Made by a program: the position numbers and the translations under genes. The notes below the pieces were generated by a model. The model worked only from the letters and a program-made list of their open reading frames with translations. It was not told where the DNA came from and searched no databases. This document shows positions 1 through 8,027 of a stretch of 64,000 nt of DNA, piece by piece. Origin of the DNA: Streptomyces spiroverticillatus (GTDB taxonomy: Bacteria > Actinomycetota > Actinomycetes > Streptomycetales > Streptomycetaceae); contig BMUX01000012.1 of assembly GCA_014650415.1 (NCBI GenBank), positions 130,419 to 194,418 of the forward strand, given 5' to 3'. Every line of letters starts with the position of its first letter. Position 1 is the first letter of the stretch.

Positions 1-794
1 ACCGCGGAGTCCGCCACGAGACGCAGTCCGGCGGCGAGTTCGGCGCGGGGCGAGACGCGGGGGCGCGCGGAAGCGGCGACCGGGGCGCCCTGCGGTCCGT
101 CCGGGGTCCGGCCCGTCGGTCCGCCCGTCGCCGCCCCGCGGTCGTCCGCCCGGGCCGGGCCCAGGGCGCGCAGATCGGCCCGCATGAACCGCACGCAGAC
201 GGCGGTCACCACGTACGAGAAGGCATCGACGGCGAAGGGCAGGGCGCGGCCCACCTGGTACAGGGCACCGCCGAGCACCGGCCCGAGGACGAGGGCCAGC
301 CGGTCCCCGACCTCCAGCCGCGCCACCGTACGCGCGTATCCCTCGGGCGGGGAGAGCAGGGCGACCGTGCCGCGCGCGGCGGCCTCGTACACCGCGGTGG
401 CGAACCGTTCCACCAGCACTCCGGCCAGCACCAGCGCCAGCGGCGGTCGGCCGGTGGCGACCGCGACGGCGACGACCGCCATGGCCAGCGCGGCCACGCA
501 CGCGGCCCCCATCATCACGGGTTTGCGGGCCCCCCGATCGGCGGGAACGGCCGCCAATGGGCCGATGACCAGGCCGAGTACGGCGGACGCGGCCACCACC
601 CCACCGACCGCGGCCGGCGAGTGGCCGAGGGCCAGCAGCAGAAGCGGAAGGACCACACCGGAGGTCTGGCTGCCGAGCGCGTCGGCGGTGTTGGAGCACC
701 AGAACAGGCGTGCGTCGCGCGGCGCGACCCCGGCTGTCGCAGGGCCGGACGCGACCGCGACGCGGTCCGTGTGCGACGCCGAAGTCTTCGCCAT
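1..794 (-). CDS. MFS transporter, 3'-truncated by the window edge
   Basis: Integral membrane transporter of the major facilitator superfamily, probably a drug or small-molecule exporter; substrate unknown. Reading from the ATG at 794, the frame stays open to the window edge (about 264 codons). A short polar N-terminus is followed by hydrophobic segments, including one rich in Val and Leu near residues 45-60. After them comes ADRGARKPVM, which matches the loop 2-3 motif A of the superfamily. About six membrane segments precede a polar, Pro/Gly/Arg-rich central loop at about residues 205-250, as expected for the mid-point of a 12-TM protein. The C-terminal half lies outside the window. The gene stands alone here, with a long gene-free stretch upstream. 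Family is secure; role is not. Confidence 0.8.
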   Translation of the reverse strand, partial: MAKTSASHTDRVAVASGPATAGVAPRDARLFWCSNTADALGSQTSGVVLPLLLLALGHSPAAVGGVVAASAVLGLVIGPLAAVPADRGARKPVMMGAACVAALAMAVVAVAVATGRPPLALVLAGVLVERFATAVYEAAARGTVALLSPPEGYARTVARLEVGDRLALVLGPVLGGALYQVGRALPFAVDAFSYVVTAVCVRFMRADLRALGPARADDRGAATGGPTGRTPDGPQGAPVAASARPRVSPRAELAAGLRLVADSA

Positions 795-1328
795 CCCCGC
801 TCCCCTCCGGTTGCCCCTGAGCCCGTGACATGTGTGCGGGACCGCACACCGCCCCTGCGGGCACGGCAAAGCCGTTCACCATTGGTCCAAGAAATTGCAG
901 AAACTGCGAAGGAACTGAAACGAGCCGGAGCCTAACCACCCGTCTTCGAACGCCACAAGACCTCCGTTGGCGGTGCGGCGGGCTGTCGTGCGGCTCAATT
1001 CCGCTTGTGGGAAGGGAGGTTGTACGAGGTCGCTGCGTACGTACGACGCTTACCGGGCGAGGGGCGCCGGCGCTGCGCTGCGCACGCGGGAGACGGAAGG
1101 GACCGCGAGGGGCGAATTCGCGCGGGCACACACACGGACCGCAGCGACCCGGTACGGAACCGGACCGGCGCCTTCCCGAAGGCGAACGCCCGCCTCACGT
1201 GCCCCGCGCCGCATGCGGCGGACGTGCTCCGGGCGCAGGGCAATGCTTCGACGAAGCCGCGCTCTTCGGGGGGCGGCGCCGAAAGCCCTTTCCGTCGCCA
1301 TCATTGGCCGGAAGAGGTCGGGAGCCAC
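795..1328. other. Gene-free stretch upstream of the MFS gene
   Basis: I see no convincing gene on either strand; open frames here have arginine/proline-rich shadow composition. Positions 880-945 are distinctly less GC-rich than the surroundings and carry repeated GAAACTG-like words. They are the likely promoter region for the leftward MFS gene. A perfect 10-bp palindrome, CGTACGTACG, sits near 1037-1046. Confidence 0.5.
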
Positions 1329-1370
1329 CGTGGCGTCGGCCGACGTTCGTACGGGCCGGCCGACGCCACG
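1329..1370 (-). terminator. Strong hairpin downstream of the Cys-rich gene
   Basis: A perfect 14-bp inverted repeat: arms CGTGGCGTCGGCCG at 1329-1342 and its exact complement at 1357-1370, with a 14-nt loop. It begins 5 bp past the stop codon of the leftward gene ending at 1376, so it is read as that gene's intrinsic terminator. No T-run follows, which is usual in Streptomyces. Confidence 0.8.
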
Positions 1371-1375
1371 CGCGT

Positions 1376-1861
1376 TCACTTCGTCCGTTCGGCCTCGGCG
1401 ATCCAGCTCTCCAGCTGTTCGACGGTGGTGGCCGGATCGGCGACCAGCTCCGCGAGCCGGTCGTCGGCGGAGTTGAGCGTGGCGAGGGCGGGACAGCGGT
1501 GACAGGCGTCGACGCCCGTCTGGTTCCACCACTTGCAGCGCGGCCGCAGGTGGCACCGCGGTACGGGTCCGCTGTCACGCGGGGCGGGCAGGGTCTGGAT
1601 GCGCCGGATCAGACCGCAGTCGTCGCCCACCCGGTTCGCGCAGGCGGAGGTGCAGTGCGAGGCGAATCGGAGCACCCGGCCGGGAGCGATGCCTTCGGGG
1701 ATGCTCGGCAGTACGTCTGCCGCGGGCACCGGTGCGTCGAGGTAGACGACGTTGCCGTGCTCGCCCGACCGGACGCCCAGGACGAGGGACTCGGGACGGT
1801 GGGCGTCCCCGCTGGGACACCAGTTGACGTGGTCTGTGCCGGGTTCGTCCACAGCGCGCAT
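1376..1861 (-). CDS. Cys-rich protein of unknown function, possible metal or Fe-S binding
   Basis: I do not recognise the family. The 161-residue product has eight cysteines in three groups: a WCPSG near residue 15, HCTSACANRVGDDC (C-x3-C-x7-C) in the middle, and RCHLRPRC followed by ACHRCP (C-x5-C-x10-C-x2-C). The C-terminus is an acidic helix. No signal peptide or membrane segment is visible, so it is probably cytoplasmic. The spacing would suit a zinc site or an iron-sulphur cluster, but that is inference. The ATG at 1861 was chosen over a longer frame to 2029, which would overlap the preceding gene and read as shadow sequence. It lies 10 bp after the stop of the small secreted-peptide gene, so the two are probably cotranscribed. 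A strong hairpin ends the unit. Confidence 0.65.
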   Translation of the reverse strand: MRAVDEPGTDHVNWCPSGDAHRPESLVLGVRSGEHGNVVYLDAPVPAADVLPSIPEGIAPGRVLRFASHCTSACANRVGDDCGLIRRIQTLPAPRDSGPVPRCHLRPRCKWWNQTGVDACHRCPALATLNSADDRLAELVADPATTVEQLESWIAEAERTK

Positions 1862-1871
1862 CTCCGCGCGG

Positions 1872-2096
1872 TCAGGAGGACGCGGACTCGGCGGCGGCAG
1901 GGTTGAGGATGAGGCCCAGGATCGGCCCACCGGTGGTCCCGCCGCCCTGCTGCTGTTCGGCGGCGACGGCCTTCTGGAGGTGGGCGGAGAGGCCTTGCGC
2001 GTCGGTTCTCTCGGCCGCGTTGGCGACACCGCCTGCGGCGAGAAGGCCGGTGACGAGGGCCGCCGTTGCGGCTGCGGTACGGAGGGTGGGGTTCAT
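1872..2096 (-). CDS. Small secreted peptide, unknown function
   Basis: A 74-residue product with a clear Sec signal peptide: MNPTLR, a hydrophobic Ala/Leu/Val core, then a likely cut after GGVANA. The remaining 47 or so residues contain no cysteine. They form a polar Gln/Ala-rich helix followed by a Gly-Thr stretch and a hydrophobic tail around GGPILGLILNPA. The start is set by an AGGAGTG ribosome site 6 bp upstream of the ATG at 2096; a longer frame to 2132 would lack one. It is followed after 10 bp by the Cys-rich gene, with which it forms a two-gene unit. It could be a precursor of a modified peptide, a small cell-envelope peptide, or a secreted partner of the downstream protein; nothing in the sequence decides this. 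Confidence 0.65.
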   Translation of the reverse strand: MNPTLRTAAATAALVTGLLAAGGVANAAERTDAQGLSAHLQKAVAAEQQQGGGTTGGPILGLILNPAAAESASS

Positions 2097-2239
2097 TCGC
2101 TCACTCCTTGACCTGGACGTGACAATGGGCAAGGGCGACCGTATGCACCAACTCCCGTGCGGGGAAGGCGTCGTGAAGCGTACTTCTGTTGGTCACAGTG
2201 GCGAGGGTGACGTAGGTGACACAAGTGCTCCCGCCCCGC

Positions 2240-3394
2240 TCAGCGCACCTCGCTGCGCCCCACGATCGTCCCCGCCCGGTCGATGCAGATCACGTCCACC
2301 GCCACCGGCGCTCCCCGCAGCACCGTCAGCGCCTCGTCCCGGGCCGCCACCGCCACCAGGTCGCCCAGCGGGACTCCCCGCGCCTGGCACAGCTGGAGGG
2401 CCGCAAGCCCCGTGTTGGCCGCGGCCACCTCCGCCGCCAGCGACGCGTCCGCCCCGCCCCGGCGCGCCAGCTCCGCCAGGAAGCCCTTGTCGACCTGCGA
2501 GCGCGCCGAGTGCAGGTCCAGATGCCCCGCCGCCAGCTTCGACAGCTTGGCGAAGCCCCCGCACACGGTCAGGCGGTCGACGGGATGCCGCCGTACGTAC
2601 TTCAACACCGCCCCCGCGAAGTCCCCCATGTCGAGGAGGGCGATCTCCGGCAGCCCGTACTCGGCGACGACCGTCTTCTCGGACGTCGACCCCGTGCACC
2701 CGGCCACGTGCCGGTGCCCGGCGGCCCGCGCCACGTCCACCCCCCGCCGGATCGAGTCGATCCACGCCGAGCAGGAGTACGGGACGACCACACCCGTGGT
2801 CCCCAAGATGGACAGCCCGCCCAGAATCCCCAGCCGCGGATTCCACGTGGAGCGGGCGATCTCCTCGCCGTTGTCCACCGACACCGTCACCTCGACGTCA
2901 CCGGTGCCCCCGTGCGCGGCAGCCACCAGCGCCACATGGTCGCGGATCATCTGCCGCGGCACCGGGTTGACCGCCGCCTCACCCACCTCAAGCGGCAGTC
3001 CGGGCAGCGTCACCGTGCCGACGCCGGGACCGGCGCGGAAAACGACGCCCGAGCCCGGCGGCAGCCGCCGTACCGTCGCCCGTACGAGAGCACCGTGCGT
3101 GACATCGGGGTCGTCGCCCGCGTCCTTGACCACCCCGGCCATCGCCGTCCCGTCGCCCAGCTCCTCCACGGCGAGCGCGAAGGCGGGTGTCTGGCCGCGC
3201 GGCAGGGTGATCGTCACCGGGTCGGGGAACTCGCCGCTCAGCAGCGCCGTGTACGCGGCCGTGGTGGCCGCCGTGGCACAGGCCCCGGTCGTCCAGCCGG
3301 GCCGCAGACCGGTGTGCTTGAGTTGGGCGGTGCGCCCGCCCTCGGCCCCGGAAGCTCCGGAGCCTGCGGCGCCGCTCTTGTTCTTCTCGCTCAT
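2240..3394 (-). CDS. cbiD: Cobalt-precorrin-5B (C1)-methyltransferase CbiD
   Basis: CbiD methylates C-1 of the corrin ring during ring contraction in cobalamin synthesis, in the cytoplasm. The 384-residue product has the family N-terminus, LRPGWTTGACATAATTAA, where substrate binding is expected. Further matches are the Gly-rich GILGGLSILGTTGVV and VCGGFAKLSKLAAGH. A Ser/Lys/Gly-rich stretch of about 20 residues precedes the conserved part. The start is either the ATG at 3394 or one at 3403 (MGDMSEK); neither has a good ribosome site. The gene lies head to head with cobK with only about 11 bp between starts, so leaderless translation is likely. CbiD is usually associated with the anaerobic route, but many actinomycetes carry it beside aerobic enzymes such as CobG and CobN, as here. 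Confidence 0.92.
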   Translation of the reverse strand: MSEKNKSGAAGSGASGAEGGRTAQLKHTGLRPGWTTGACATAATTAAYTALLSGEFPDPVTITLPRGQTPAFALAVEELGDGTAMAGVVKDAGDDPDVTHGALVRATVRRLPPGSGVVFRAGPGVGTVTLPGLPLEVGEAAVNPVPRQMIRDHVALVAAAHGGTGDVEVTVSVDNGEEIARSTWNPRLGILGGLSILGTTGVVVPYSCSAWIDSIRRGVDVARAAGHRHVAGCTGSTSEKTVVAEYGLPEIALLDMGDFAGAVLKYVRRHPVDRLTVCGGFAKLSKLAAGHLDLHSARSQVDKGFLAELARRGGADASLAAEVAAANTGLAALQLCQARGVPLGDLVAVAARDEALTVLRGAPVAVDVICIDRAGTIVGRSEVR

Positions 3395-3405
3395 GTCACC
3401 CATGG

Positions 3406-4167
3406 ATGGACCCGATGCACATACTCGTCCTCGGCGGTACGACGGAGGCCCGCCGCCTCGCGGAACTGCTGGCTGCCGAACTGCCCACCACCAGGGTGAC
3501 CAATTCGCTCGCCGGACGGGTGGCCAGCCCGAGGCTGCCCCCGGGCGAGGTCCGTGTCGGAGGTTTCGGCGGAGCCGACGGACTGGCCGCGTGGCTGCGT
3601 ACCCACGAGGTGGACGCACTCATCGACGCCACCCATCCTTTCGCCGAGACGATCAGTTTCAACGCGGCCGCCGCAGCCGCGAAGGCCCATGTTCCCCTGC
3701 TGGCACTCCGCCGGCCCGGCTGGACGGCGGCCGAGGGCGACCGCTGGCACCCGGTCGGCTCACTCACCGAGGCGGCGGCAGTGCTCCGCGCCCTGGGGGA
3801 GCGGGTCTTTCTGACCACCGGCCGGATGGGCCTGGCCGCGTTCGCCGCACTGGACGCGCAGTGGTTCCTGATGCGGTCGGTCGACGCACCCGAGGCCCCG
3901 TACCCTGCCCGGATGGAGGTGCTGCTGGAGCGCGGCCCCTTCACCCTCGACGGCGAACGCGACCTGATCCGACGCCACCGCATCGACGTCCTGGTCACCA
4001 AGGACAGCGGGGGAGCGGCCACCGCCCCGAAACTGACCGCCGCGCGTGAGGCCGGAATCCCGGTGGTCGTGGTGCGCCGCCCGCCGGTGCCGGACGGTGT
4101 GCCGGTGGCGGACACTCCGGAAGCGGTGCTCGCCTGGCTGACAAGCGAGCACCGGCCCCGGAGCTAG
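3406..4167 (+). CDS. cobK: Precorrin-6A reductase CobK
   Basis: Cytoplasmic NAD(P)H-dependent reductase of precorrin-6A in corrin synthesis. The 253-residue product starts with the nucleotide-binding segment MHILVLGGTTEARRLAE. It also has DALIDATHPFAE and the C-terminal VTKDSGGAATAPKL, all characteristic of CobK/CbiJ, and family length is about 250. The frame opens at 3406 (MDPMHI), but the ATG at 3415 gives the more usual N-terminus; neither has an obvious ribosome site. It diverges from cbiD and converges on cobIJ. The stop codon (4165-4167) lies inside the first unit of a 22-bp tandem repeat. Its promoter must overlap the cbiD 5' coding region. Confidence 0.92.
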   Translation: MDPMHILVLGGTTEARRLAELLAAELPTTRVTNSLAGRVASPRLPPGEVRVGGFGGADGLAAWLRTHEVDALIDATHPFAETISFNAAAAAAKAHVPLLALRRPGWTAAEGDRWHPVGSLTEAAAVLRALGERVFLTTGRMGLAAFAALDAQWFLMRSVDAPEAPYPARMEVLLERGPFTLDGERDLIRRHRIDVLVTKDSGGAATAPKLTAAREAGIPVVVVRRPPVPDGVPVADTPEAVLAWLTSEHRPRS

Positions 4168-4232
4168 CGTGCACCGGCCCCGGAGCTGGCGAGCACCAGT
4201 TCCGGAGCTGGCGAACACCGGCCCCGGAGCCG
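4151..4232. repeat. 22-bp tandem repeat between cobK and cobIJ
   Basis: Four head-to-tail units start at 4151, 4173, 4195 and 4217. The core is ACCGGCCCCGGAGCTGGCGA; units 1 and 2 are nearly identical, unit 3 has three changes and unit 4 diverges at its end. The first unit includes the end and TAG stop of cobK. Each contains the palindrome AGCT or a close variant. The block fills the whole convergent intergenic space and may act in termination, although no single long stem is evident. Confidence 0.85.
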
Positions 4233-4238
4233 AGAGGG

Positions 4239-5759
4239 TCAGGCCTCCGGGTAGCGGCGTGGCGTCCAGACCACCTGTTCGCCGCTGCCACCGCGCCGTA
4301 CCCACTGCGTCTGCGACGACCCCACCAGCAGGATGGTCCGCATGTCGACCTCCTCCGGCACGAGGTCCCCGAGCCGCACGGTGCGCACGCTCTCCGTGGG
4401 ACCGCCGACGTCCCGACCGAGCACCACCGGAGTGTCCGGCGAGCGGTGTTCGAGCAGCAGGTCCTTGGCCTTGCCCACCTGCCAGGTACGGCTGCGCGAA
4501 CCCGGGTTGTACAGCGCCAGCACCAGGTCGGCCGACGCGGCGGCCCGCAGCCGCTCCGCGATGACCTCCCACGGCTTCAGCCGGTCGGACAGCGAGATCG
4601 TCGCGTAGTCGTGGCCCAACGGCGCACCGGCCTTGGCGGCAGCCGCGTTGGCGGCCGTCACACCCGGCAGCACCCGTACCGGAACCTCCGCGTACTCCTC
4701 CTGCGACGCGACCTCCAGGACGGCCGTCGCCATGGCGAAGACGCCCGGGTCGCCGCCCGACACCACGGCCACCCGGCGCCCGCGCCGGGCCAGGTCCAGG
4801 GCGAACTCCGCGCGCTCCGACTCCACCTTGTTGTCGGAGCCGTGCCGCACCTGCCCCGGCCGCACCGGCACCCGGTCCAGGTACGTCGTGTACCCGACCA
4901 GGTCGTCGGCGGCGGTCAGCGCACCCCGCGTCTCCGGCGTCAGCCACAGCGGCCCGGCGGGCCCGGTGCCGACCACGACGACCTCACCGTCGCCCGCGGA
5001 GGGTTCCACGGGTGCCGCGGTGTGCGCCGAACCGATCCGGCTCGGCAGCACCGCGACCGCGAAGTACGGCACCGAGTCGGCGTCCACGTCCGCCAGTTCG
5101 CCGGTGCGCTCGCCCTCCATCGTCGCGCGCTCCACGTACCGGGCCTCCGCCAGCCGCCCCGACGCCTCGAAGGCGCCGCGCACGGCCGGGAACGTACGCC
5201 CCAGCTTCATCACCACGGCGGCGTCCGTGGCGGCCAGACGTGCCGTCAGCTCCTCCTCGGGCAGTGTGCCCGGCAGGATCGTCAGCACCTCCTCGCCCTC
5301 CACCAGCGGGGTGCCAAGACGTGCTGCGGCGGCGCTCACCGATGTCACACCGGGGATCACCTCGGTGGGGAAGCGGTCCGCGAGCCGCTTGTGCATGTGC
5401 ATGTACGAGCCGTAGAAGAGCGGGTCGCCCTCCGCGAGCACCGCGACGGTGCGCCCGGCCTCCAGATGCGCCGCCAGCCGGGCCGCGGCTTCTTCGTAGA
5501 ACTCCTCCATCGCCGCCCGGTAGCCGCCCGGGTGGTCGGTGGTCTCCGTGGTGACCGGGTAGACCAGCGGCTCCTCGATGTGGTCCTCGCGCAGGTGCCT
5601 GGCCGCGATGGACCGGGCGATCGAGCGCCCGTGCCGGGCGCTGTGGTACGCCACCACGTCGGCGCCGGCGATGACCTCGACGGCCCGCACCGTCATCAGG
5701 GACGGGTCGCCGGGGCCGAGCCCGACGCCGTACAGCCGTCCCGTGCTCTGCTCGCTCAC
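4239..5759 (-). CDS. cobIJ: CobIJ fusion: precorrin-2 C20- and precorrin-3B C17-methyltransferase
   Basis: Bifunctional SAM-dependent enzyme adding methyl groups at C-20 and C-17 of the corrin precursor. The 506-residue protein has two tetrapyrrole methylase domains. Residues about 8-235 (CobI) contain YGVGLGPGDPSLMTVRA and AEGDPLFYGSYMHMHKRL. Residues about 258-500 (CobJ) start at VVVVGTGPAGPLWLTPE and contain VSGGDPGVFAMA and ALYNPGSRSR. Fusion of the two is normal in actinomycetes. The GTG at 5759 follows the cobH stop by only 2 bp, so translation is probably coupled. It is the last gene of the leftward cobG-cobH-cobIJ operon and converges on cobK. Confidence 0.95.
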   Translation of the reverse strand: MSEQSTGRLYGVGLGPGDPSLMTVRAVEVIAGADVVAYHSARHGRSIARSIAARHLREDHIEEPLVYPVTTETTDHPGGYRAAMEEFYEEAAARLAAHLEAGRTVAVLAEGDPLFYGSYMHMHKRLADRFPTEVIPGVTSVSAAAARLGTPLVEGEEVLTILPGTLPEEELTARLAATDAAVVMKLGRTFPAVRGAFEASGRLAEARYVERATMEGERTGELADVDADSVPYFAVAVLPSRIGSAHTAAPVEPSAGDGEVVVVGTGPAGPLWLTPETRGALTAADDLVGYTTYLDRVPVRPGQVRHGSDNKVESERAEFALDLARRGRRVAVVSGGDPGVFAMATAVLEVASQEEYAEVPVRVLPGVTAANAAAAKAGAPLGHDYATISLSDRLKPWEVIAERLRAAASADLVLALYNPGSRSRTWQVGKAKDLLLEHRSPDTPVVLGRDVGGPTESVRTVRLGDLVPEEVDMRTILLVGSSQTQWVRRGGSGEQVVWTPRRYPEA

Positions 5760-5761
5760 GC

Positions 5762-6388
5762 TTACTCTTCCTCGCTGGCGATCGCGTTCAGGGCGGCGGC
5801 GGCGATCGCGCTGCCGCCGCGGCGGCCGCGCACGATCAGGTGCTCAAGACCCGACTCGTGGGCCGCCAGGGCGTCCTTCGACTCGGCCGCGCCCACGAAC
5901 CCGACCGGCACGCCGATGACGGCCGCCGGACGCGGCGCACCGGCCTCGATCATCTCCAGCAGGCGGAACAGCGACGTCGGTGCGTTGCCGACGGCGACGA
6001 CGGAGCCCTCCAGGCGGTCGCGCCACAGCTCCATGGCCGCCGCGCTGCGGGTCGTCCCCAGCTCCTTCGCCAGGTCCGGCACCGACGGGTCCGACAGGGT
6101 GCACACCACGTCGTTGTCAGCGGGCAGCCGCTTGCGGGTGACACCGCTGGCGACCATCTGCACGTCGCACAGGATCGGCGCACCGGCACGCAGCGCGGCA
6201 CGGGCGTCGGCCACCACGTTCGGGCTGAAGCCGATGTCCCGCACGAGGTCGACCATGCCGCAGGCGTGGATCATGCGGACCGCGACCTGACTGACGTCGG
6301 CGGGCAGACCCGCCAGATCCGCCTCGGCGCGGATCGTGGCGAAGGACTGGCGGTAGATCGCCGGTCCGTCCTTCTCGTACTGGTGCAC
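5762..6388 (-). CDS. cobH: Precorrin-8X methylmutase CobH/CbiC
   Basis: Moves the C-11 methyl group to C-12, turning precorrin-8X into hydrogenobyrinate. The 208-residue product runs from a GTG at 6388 (HQYEKDGPAIYRQSF). It carries the family signatures RMIHACGMVDLV with the catalytic His, CDVQMVASGVT, and GVPVGFVGAAESK near the C-terminus. The open frame continues upstream to 6721, but that part reads as arginine-rich shadow sequence and overlaps cobG. A weak AGAAGAGAG ribosome site precedes the GTG. It sits 61 bp after cobG and 2 bp before cobIJ in one operon. Confidence 0.93.
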   Translation of the reverse strand: MHQYEKDGPAIYRQSFATIRAEADLAGLPADVSQVAVRMIHACGMVDLVRDIGFSPNVVADARAALRAGAPILCDVQMVASGVTRKRLPADNDVVCTLSDPSVPDLAKELGTTRSAAAMELWRDRLEGSVVAVGNAPTSLFRLLEMIEAGAPRPAAVIGVPVGFVGAAESKDALAAHESGLEHLIVRGRRGGSAIAAAALNAIASEEE

Positions 6389-6449
6389 TGTGCTGTCGCT
6401 CTCTTCTGCGGACGGGCGGGAGGGGAAAACGGAGTATCGGAGTACGGGA

Positions 6450-7733
6450 TCAGGCGCGGGCGGCGGCCACGGCTGCGGGCAGCGCTGGTGATGCGACGAC
6501 GACGGGCGCGGTGCGGGACTCCCCCCGTACGACGGACACCTCGTGCCCCTCGGGGGTGGCCACGACGTCGACCCGGTCGCCGTGCGGGTGCCCGCACCGG
6601 CGGGCGCAGCCCGACCAGTAGACAGGAAGCGCCCCCACGGGGCCCACGGCGGCCCCCGCCAGGGCCCGCACGTCGGACAGCGACTTCGCGCAGCCGGGGC
6701 GCCCGATGCACGCCCCGACACCGCTCCAGGGGGAGTCCGGGCCGGTGATCAGCCCGGCCGCGCTCAGGGCGGCGAGCAGCGCGGCGGCCCGCTCCGGTGC
6801 GACACCGGGGACGACGACGCCGCGCCACGGCGTCAGCCGCAGGGTGTTGTCGCCCGCCCTGCGCGCGGTGTCGGCCAGCAGCCGCCACTGTGCTGCGGTG
6901 ATACGTCCCAGGGGCGCCCCCACCACCAGTGCCGCCGTATGTCCGGTGACCACACCCGGTGCGGGCGCAGCGGCCTCGTGCGGTGGCACCGGAGCCGGTG
7001 CGAGGGGCGCGCCCAGCTTCCGTACCACCTGTGCGAGGAGCGCATCCGGCCCCTGCGGCAGTTCGGCGATGCGCCAGGTGCCTGCGTCGGGGGCGCTGTC
7101 CAGAAAGGTTTCGGCAGCCACCAGGGCCGCATGCGCCGCCCGCGCACCAGGGACGCGTACCGCATCGGCGGCAGCGCCGACGCGCAACAGCGCGTCACCG
7201 TTGTCCTGTGCGAGGAGCGTCACGTCCGCCCCGAGGGCGTCCACGTCGCCGCGCCCGTCGTCGAGCGCGAACAGGAAGCGCCCCGACAGGGACACGGCGC
7301 GCTCGCTCGCGCACAGCAGCGCGTCCAACTCCGCCAGCCACGGGCCCACATCGGCGTGCCCGAGGCCGTCGAGACCCGACAGCGGGGAGGCCACCAGATT
7401 GCGTACGCGTTCGTGGCGCGCGGAGGGCAGCAGTCCCGACTCGCCGAGCCGGAGCGCCAGTTCGCCGCCGCAGTCGGCGGGCAGGGCGCGCAGCTGGGCG
7501 TTGCCCCGGGAAGTGAGGTGAATGTCACCCTCGCCGAGCCGCCCGGCCAACTCCCCGAGCACATCCGCCTGCTCCGCCGTCACGATCCCGCCGGGCAGGC
7601 GCACACGCGCCAGCGCCCCGTCGTCCGCACGGTGCAGCCGCAGGGATCCGGGGCACGCGTCACCACGGGTGCGCGGGGAGTTCTCGCCGGAGGCCGACGG
7701 CGAAGAGGCGGGTGGGGGCATGGCGGCGAGCAT
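6450..7733 (-). CDS. cobG: Precorrin-3B synthase CobG
   Basis: Oxygen-dependent enzyme that hydroxylates precorrin-3A and forms its gamma-lactone, the defining step of the aerobic pathway. The product of about 427 residues has the nitrite/sulphite-reductase half-domain fold. Four cluster cysteines lie in CIGRPGCAKSL (342 and 348) and SGCARRCGHP (376 and 380), the C-x5-C...C-x3-C pattern of a [4Fe-4S] site. The N-terminal half contains HLTSRGNAQLRAL. The start is uncertain: the ATG at 7733 (MLAAMPPP) or 7721 are candidates, neither with a clear ribosome site, while the upstream frame to 8408 crosses the cobN riboswitch and is spurious. First gene of the cobG-cobH-cobIJ operon, divergent from cobN. 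Confidence 0.92.
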   Translation of the reverse strand: MLAAMPPPASSPSASGENSPRTRGDACPGSLRLHRADDGALARVRLPGGIVTAEQADVLGELAGRLGEGDIHLTSRGNAQLRALPADCGGELALRLGESGLLPSARHERVRNLVASPLSGLDGLGHADVGPWLAELDALLCASERAVSLSGRFLFALDDGRGDVDALGADVTLLAQDNGDALLRVGAAADAVRVPGARAAHAALVAAETFLDSAPDAGTWRIAELPQGPDALLAQVVRKLGAPLAPAPVPPHEAAAPAPGVVTGHTAALVVGAPLGRITAAQWRLLADTARRAGDNTLRLTPWRGVVVPGVAPERAAALLAALSAAGLITGPDSPWSGVGACIGRPGCAKSLSDVRALAGAAVGPVGALPVYWSGCARRCGHPHGDRVDVVATPEGHEVSVVRGESRTAPVVVASPALPAAVAAARA

Positions 7734-7792
7734 ACCGACCCAAGGCCGACTCCTGTTCGACTGCCGGGTGCCGCCGACTTGACCCAGGGCTC

Positions 7793-7798
7793 TAATAT
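7793..7798 (+). promoter_or_regulatory. Probable -10 box for cobN
   Basis: TAATAT in an unusually AT-rich spot (CTCTAATATGCC) just upstream of the cobalamin riboswitch. The matching -35 is not obvious: TTGACC at 7779-7784 is too close to pair with it. Confidence 0.45.
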
Positions 7799-7807
7799 GC
7801 CTGGTGG

Positions 7808-7962
7808 CGGGCCATGCGGTCCGTCGCGTCGTCCTCTCGGGGGCGGCAGTCGTCACCGAAAGGCGACAGGGGAGGAAGCCCGGTGCGATTCCGGCGCGGT
7901 CCCGCCACTGTGAGCACGGCCCACCGGCCGGGCGAGTCAGGAACTCCCTTCCGTAGCTTCTC
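7808..7962 (+). promoter_or_regulatory. Cobalamin (B12) riboswitch upstream of cobN
   Basis: Contains the conserved blocks of the class in order: GGAGGAAGCCCGGTGCGATT near 7870-7890, GCGGTCCCGCCACTGTGA near 7895-7913, and the B12-box-like GAGTCAGGA near 7934-7942. Downstream, a short hairpin of the form GGGGCGTG-GA-CACCCC (7993-8008) stands immediately before the GAGGAAGG ribosome site of cobN and could be the expression platform. It should lower cobN expression when adenosylcobalamin is plentiful. Limits are approximate. Confidence 0.95.
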
Positions 7963-8027
7963 GACTCCGTTCGAGCAGTCCGAACACCGCCCGGGGCGTG
8001 GACACCCCGAGGAAGGCCCGACGCCGC

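Noticed and set aside
1376..1861. Calling the Cys-rich protein a peptide-modifying enzyme
   Set aside because: No recognised catalytic motif; the Cys spacing is not that of a radical-SAM enzyme.
2193..4049. Long open frames overlapping cbiD and cobK on both strands
   Set aside because: Arg/Pro/Gly-rich shadow frames; the real genes have clear family motifs.
7779..7798. TTGACC and TAATAT as a paired sigma-70-type promoter for cobN
   Set aside because: The spacing between the two boxes is 8 bp, far too short; only the -10 is kept.
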